Part shown: positions 60,389 through 64,000 of the stretch, one piece after another
Position numbering within the stretch: position 1 is the first letter of the stretch
Layout of the letters: every line of letters starts with the position of its first letter
Assembly (NCBI RefSeq): GCF_039531695.1
Contig: NZ_BAAAQN010000059.1
Location: 13,842 to 77,841, forward strand
DNA: 64,000 nt
From: Catenulispora yoronensis
GTDB taxonomy: Bacteria; Actinomycetota; Actinomycetes; Streptomycetales; Catenulisporaceae
Reading direction: 5' to 3'
The notes under the pieces: generated by a model
The model's database searches: none
Seen by the model: only the letters and a program-made list of their open reading frames with translations
Told to the model about the DNA's origin: nothing
Program-made: the position numbers and the translations under genes

Positions 60389-62419
60389 ATGCCCACACCC
60401 CTGAAAGGAACGCTGAAGGGTACGACCGCGGCAGTGGCCGCGGCCGTCAGCTTCAGCACTCTGACCGCCGCCACGGCGGCCGGCGCGGCCCCCCACTCGG
60501 CGCCGGCCCGGGTGACGCGCGCCGCCCTGGACCCGTCCCTGGTCTCCGGCCGCGGCGCCGACCTCGGGTTCTCCGAGCAGGAGGCGGAGAACGCGGTGAC
60601 GAACGGCACCGTCATCGGCCCCGGCACCGACGCCTACACCCTGCCCGCCGAGGCCTCCGGCCGTTCGGCGGTGTCGTTGAAGCCCGGCCAGTACGTGGAG
60701 TTCACCCTCCCGGCCGACGCCAACGCGATCACCGTCCGCTACAGCATCCCGGACGCGCCGACCGGCGGCGGGATCACCGCGCCGCTGGACGTCGCGGTGA
60801 ACGGCCGGGATCACAGGAACATGACGCTGACGTCACAGTACGCGTGGCTCTACAACGAGTACCCGTTCAGCAACGACCCGGCGGCCGGCCCGCTGCACCC
60901 GGACTGGTGGACCACCGAGTGCGCCTGCGTCCCGAACGCCACCACCCCGGCGCCGACCTTCGCCACGCCGTTCCGCCCCAACCACTCCTTCGACGAACAG
61001 CGCCTCCTGCTCGGCCGCACCTACCACGCCGGCGACGTGGTCCGCCTCACCGCGCCGGCCGGCTCCACGGCCGCCACCACCACCATCGACCTGCTGGACT
61101 CCCAGCAGGTCGCGGCCCCGAAGGTGGACCTGCGCGCGGCGAACGTCCTGCTGTTCGGCGCCGACCCGTTCGGCTACCGCGACAGCGCCGACGCCATCGA
61201 CAAGGCCATCGCGTTCGCCCGCAAGGCGCACGTCCCGGTCTACATCCCGCCGGGCGTCTACCAGGTGAACCGGCACATCATCGTCGACAACGTGACGATC
61301 GAGGGCGCCGGCAGCTGGTACACGGTCATCAAGGGCCACCAGGTGACCCTGTCCACGCCCGCCCCCGACGGCTCGGTCCACACCGGCGTCGGCTTCTACG
61401 GCAAGGACGCCTCCGCCGGCGGCTCGCACAACGTCCACCTGTCCGGCTTCGCCATCGAGGGCGATGTGCGCGAGCGCATCGACACCGACCAGGTGAACGG
61501 CATCGGCGGCGCGCTGAGCGACTCCACCATCGACGGGCTCTACATCCACCACACCAAGGTCGGTATCTGGCTCGACGGCCCGATGACCAACCTGAACATC
61601 ACCAACAACCAGATCGCCGACCAGATCGCCGACGGGATCAACTTCCACACCGGCGTCACCAACTCCGCGGTGCGGAACAACTTCATCCGCAACACCGGTG
61701 ACGACGGCCTGGCGATGTGGTCGGAGAAGACCGCCGACGCCAACGACGTCTTCGACCACAACACGGTCCAGACCCCGGTCCTGGCCAACGGCATCGCCCT
61801 GTACGGCGGCACCGACCTGACCGTGTCGAACAACCTGGTGGCGGACCCGATCCGCGAGGGCTCGGCGCTCCAGATCGGCACCCGCTTCGGCGCCGTGCCG
61901 TTCAGCGGCACCATCAAGGTCGCGAACAACACCACCGTCCGCGCCGGCACCTTCGAGCTGAACTGGAAGATCGGCCTGGGCGCGATCTGGATCTACGCGC
62001 TCGAGCACAGCATCGACGCCGACATCGAGGTGACCGGCGACAACTTCCTGGCCAACACCTACAACGCCATCATGATGGTGTCGGACTTCTCGGTGAAGGA
62101 CCTGTACTCCATCACCAACGTCCACTTCTCCGACATCAAGGTGGACGGCACCGGCACCTCCGTGGTCTCGGCCCGCGCCGCCGGCAACGCGACGTTCCAG
62201 AACGTCCAGGCCCGCAACGTCGGCGCCGTCGGCGTCAACAACTGCGGCTCGTTCCACTTCACCCCGGCCGGCTCCGAGTTCACCCTGACCGACCTCGGCG
62301 GCAACACCGGCAGCGGCACCACAGGACCCTGGTTCGCCTCCTGGGAGCTGCCGAACACCATCACCTGCGACGACCGTCCCCCGGTGGTGGCCCCCCCGGC
62401 CCCGTCCCCCTGGTCGTAA
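60389..62419 (+). CDS. secreted GH87-like alpha-1,3-glucanase/mycodextranase
   Basis: A 676-residue secreted enzyme. The signal peptide (TTAAVAAAVSFSTLTAATAAGA) precedes a beta-sandwich CBM-like module (about residues 50-250) and a right-handed beta-helix with YIPPGVYQVNRHIIVDNVTIEGAG. D415 (ADGINF) and D438-D439 (NTGDDGLAMWS) match the three catalytic Asp residues of GH87 in spacing (23 and 24 residues). It likely cuts fungal alpha-1,3-glucan or nigeran. ATG 60389 is used; the frame upstream is unused leader. Confidence 0.85.
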   Translation: MPTPLKGTLKGTTAAVAAAVSFSTLTAATAAGAAPHSAPARVTRAALDPSLVSGRGADLGFSEQEAENAVTNGTVIGPGTDAYTLPAEASGRSAVSLKPGQYVEFTLPADANAITVRYSIPDAPTGGGITAPLDVAVNGRDHRNMTLTSQYAWLYNEYPFSNDPAAGPLHPDWWTTECACVPNATTPAPTFATPFRPNHSFDEQRLLLGRTYHAGDVVRLTAPAGSTAATTTIDLLDSQQVAAPKVDLRAANVLLFGADPFGYRDSADAIDKAIAFARKAHVPVYIPPGVYQVNRHIIVDNVTIEGAGSWYTVIKGHQVTLSTPAPDGSVHTGVGFYGKDASAGGSHNVHLSGFAIEGDVRERIDTDQVNGIGGALSDSTIDGLYIHHTKVGIWLDGPMTNLNITNNQIADQIADGINFHTGVTNSAVRNNFIRNTGDDGLAMWSEKTADANDVFDHNTVQTPVLANGIALYGGTDLTVSNNLVADPIREGSALQIGTRFGAVPFSGTIKVANNTTVRAGTFELNWKIGLGAIWIYALEHSIDADIEVTGDNFLANTYNAIMMVSDFSVKDLYSITNVHFSDIKVDGTGTSVVSARAAGNATFQNVQARNVGAVGVNNCGSFHFTPAGSEFTLTDLGGNTGSGTTGPWFASWELPNTITCDDRPPVVAPPAPSPWS

Positions 62420-62447
62420 CCTCGCCAGACCGCAGGACCCGCTGACC

Positions 62448-62476
62448 ATCGGCGGCGGCACCCAGCCGCCGCCGAT
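62448..62476 (+). terminator. terminator hairpin after the GH87-like gene
   Basis: A perfect 12-bp stem (62448-62459 with 62465-62476), loop of 5 bases, 29 bases past the stop codon. Confidence 0.85.
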
Positions 62477-62526
62477 CGCCGTTCCCGCCCGTCAACACCC
62501 CGCCCGGCCCGCACCGGATCAGGGTT

Positions 62527-62538
62527 CTCATATATGAG
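62527..62538. promoter_or_regulatory. AT-rich palindrome upstream of the TrmB/LuxR-type gene
   Basis: CTCATATATGAG is a perfect 12-base palindrome in GC-rich DNA, 47-152 bases before the possible starts of the regulator. A likely autoregulatory operator or -10 region. Confidence 0.5.
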
Positions 62539-62678
62539 CACGGATACTCTTCCGCTCGACGGATCCGCCTGGAATGATCTCGAACGAGGGACTCGAACGA
62601 GGAAACCGGCGGCTTCGCGGTCGTTGCGGCGGCCGGCGACGGGTGATGCGGGGGTACGCGGTGCCTGCGGGAACGCGA

Positions 62679-63680
62679 ATGGATGTGCCCACACTGCTGG
62701 GACTGGGCCTCGACGAGCCACTGGCCGAGGTCTGGATGGCCATGGCCGCCGCCCCGGGCGTGGACGTCCCCGACCTCGCCGAAATGGTCGGCATCAGCGA
62801 AGCCCACGTCCGCGAAGTCCTCACCGACCTGGCCGACCGCGCCCTGATCCGCACCTCCCACCAACTCCCCGGCGTCCTGCTCCCCATAGAACCCGAAGCA
62901 GCCCGCACCGAACTGATCCGCCGCCAACAACTGGAACTGGCCGAACAACAACAACGCTTCGCCGAACAACGCGAACACATCACCCGCGTAGTAACCGACC
63001 GCGTCAACGCCCACCACCCCCCACAAAACCCCGACGACCGCATAGAACACATCGTCGGCCCCCACGCAATCCTCTCCCGCTTCACCCGCCTACTCCGAAC
63101 CACCACCACCTCAGCCGAATACCTGATCCCCATAGTCGGCGTCCCATCAACAGTCCTGACCGAACTCTGGCCCCTCGACGCCGACCTCCTCCGCCGAGGC
63201 GTCCGAATCCGATCCCTCTACGTAGAAGGCATCCGCACAGACCCCCCCATGGCCGCCTACGCCCGCGACCTCCAAACCGGCGGCGCCCAAGTCCGCACCA
63301 GCCCCGCCCTCCCCCAACGCCTCTTCATAGCCGACCGCCGCACAGCACTGGTACCACTAACCCCAGCCGGCTGCGGCATAGCAGTAGTCCACACACCAGC
63401 CCTAATAAGCTCCCTCCTCGAACTCTTCGACGCGGTATGGCACAACGCCACCCCCCTCGACATCGGCGACCGCCTAGACGACGCCGACAGCGGCCTCTCC
63501 CGAACAGAACGCACCCTGCTCAACCTGCTCGCCGACGGCGCCACGGACGAGACAGCCGCGCGCAGACTCGGAATCTCGCTACGCATGGTCCGCCGAATCA
63601 TGGCCGACCTGATGCACCGACTGGACGCCAGCTCCCGCTTCGAGGCCGGGATCAAGGCGGCTAAGCGAGGTTGGCTTTAG
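62679..63680 (+). CDS. TrmB/LuxR-type helix-turn-helix regulator
   Basis: A 333-residue regulator. An N-terminal TrmB-like winged helix (GLDEPLAEVWMAMAAAPGVDVPDLAEMVGISEAHVREVLTDLADRAL region) leads to a coiled linker (RRQQLELAEQQQRFAEQRE) and a sensor domain. The C-terminal LuxR-type HTH is LSRTERTLLNLLADGATDETAARRLGISLRMVRRIM. Upstream in-frame starts at 62574, 62643 and 62646 are possible. Codon use is atypical: many ATA, CTA, GTA and GCA codons in 63100-63480. It might regulate the adjacent glucanase; that is inference. Confidence 0.83.
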   Translation: MDVPTLLGLGLDEPLAEVWMAMAAAPGVDVPDLAEMVGISEAHVREVLTDLADRALIRTSHQLPGVLLPIEPEAARTELIRRQQLELAEQQQRFAEQREHITRVVTDRVNAHHPPQNPDDRIEHIVGPHAILSRFTRLLRTTTTSAEYLIPIVGVPSTVLTELWPLDADLLRRGVRIRSLYVEGIRTDPPMAAYARDLQTGGAQVRTSPALPQRLFIADRRTALVPLTPAGCGIAVVHTPALISSLLELFDAVWHNATPLDIGDRLDDADSGLSRTERTLLNLLADGATDETAARRLGISLRMVRRIMADLMHRLDASSRFEAGIKAAKRGWL

Positions 63681-63689
63681 GGCCGCGAG

Positions 63690-63880
63690 CAGCCTGCCCA
63701 CCATCACAACCAGCCGCGCCAGCCAAACCGGCCACCTTCGCGAACGGCCGCCCCGCCAGCATCACACCGGCCGCGCGGTCGCCCTGCCACCATCACAACC
63801 GGCGGCGGCCAGTCAAACCGGCAATCATCGCAATCGGGTGCCCCGCTTTTGACTTTTGGTTTGCCCAAAAGTTAGTGCCT
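63690..63880 (-). repeat. dispersed minisatellite-like repeat family, copy 2 (inverted)
   Basis: The reverse complement reads 'taacttttgggcaaacc' then 'aaaagcggggcacccg' and GGTTGTGATGGTGGC units, matching copy 1 at 50404-50640. The last 320 bases of the window carry this repeat and no gene. Confidence 0.72.
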
Positions 63881-64000
63881 GTTGTCTTTCCGAACGGGGT
63901 CTTTGAGCTGGGGAAATAGGTGTGCTTGGGGCGTGTGGGGGTTCGTTGTTTGTGGCAGTTTCGGGGTGGGGGGTCGGTCCGATTCTGTGGGAGGCAGTCG

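Overview
The window is high-GC (about 70-75%) actinobacterial chromosomal DNA. GTG starts, ATGA/GTGA stop-start overlaps and strong GC third-position bias are everywhere. Gene content (SenS/SenR/HbpS three-component system, STM4011-STM4015 cluster, many dehydrogenases and regulators, a secreted polysaccharidase) suggests a soil actinomycete of the Streptomyces/Catenulispora kind. Genus is inference only. No rRNA, tRNA, CRISPR array, phage gene or transposase was seen.

Layout. (1) 0.1-8.9 kb: a ROK-family repressor and, on the minus strand, an operon of ROK sugar kinase, family-5 binding lipoprotein, two DppB/DppC permeases and two DppD/DppF ATPases. This is probably oligosaccharide uptake and phosphorylation under ROK control. 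(2) 9.3-18.0 kb: a small conserved protein and a DUF6745 protein (plus strand) converge on a seven-gene minus-strand operon: three tandem STM4015-type leucine-rich-repeat proteins, STM4014 (ATP-grasp-like), STM4013 (alkaline-phosphatase-superfamily hydrolase), STM4012 (HemN-like radical SAM) and STM4011 (radical SAM with SPASM/twitch-like cysteines). The STM4011-4015 set has no established function; this is the best candidate for an undescribed system. (3) 18.1-28.0 kb: two giant FtsX-type permeases with no ATPase beside them, a membrane Ser/Thr kinase, a hairpin-forming intergenic element and peptidyl-tRNA hydrolase. (4) 28.0-38.6 kb: a NarL-type two-component system divergent from an HbpS/GlcG-type secreted protein, a cytosine-deaminase-like amidohydrolase, a K+-channel-like protein, several oxidoreductases, a DJ-1/PfpI protein, a LysR regulator and a PEBP protein.

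(5) 38.6-47.6 kb: a coupled pair of acyl-CoA dehydrogenases, then a TetR regulator divergent from ACAD - SDR - APH-type kinase - SDR - enoyl-CoA hydratase - HAD hydrolase. This is a split version of the mammalian ACAD10/11 HAD-APH-ACAD architecture and resembles the levulinate (lva) logic of phosphorylating a 4-hydroxyacyl-CoA. Four minisatellites (three of 18 bp, one of 27 bp) sit inside it. (6) 47.6-54.8 kb: YqeY-like and YrdB-like proteins, a D,D-carboxypeptidase with a long Lys/Ala/Gly cytoplasmic tail, 1.1 kb of non-coding repeats with a large hairpin, 6-phosphogluconate dehydrogenase, a coiled-coil protein, an M20 amidohydrolase and a PPOX protein. (7) 55-60.2 kb: lipase-like hydrolase, degenerate P450-like protein and PlsC-like acyltransferase convergent with a stand-alone ketosynthase and acyl carrier protein, perhaps a small lipid-tailoring cluster. 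(8) 60.4-64 kb: a secreted GH87-like beta-helix glucanase with MalR-like direct repeats upstream, and a TrmB/LuxR-type regulator with unusual codon use, followed by a second inverted copy of the repeat at 50.4 kb.
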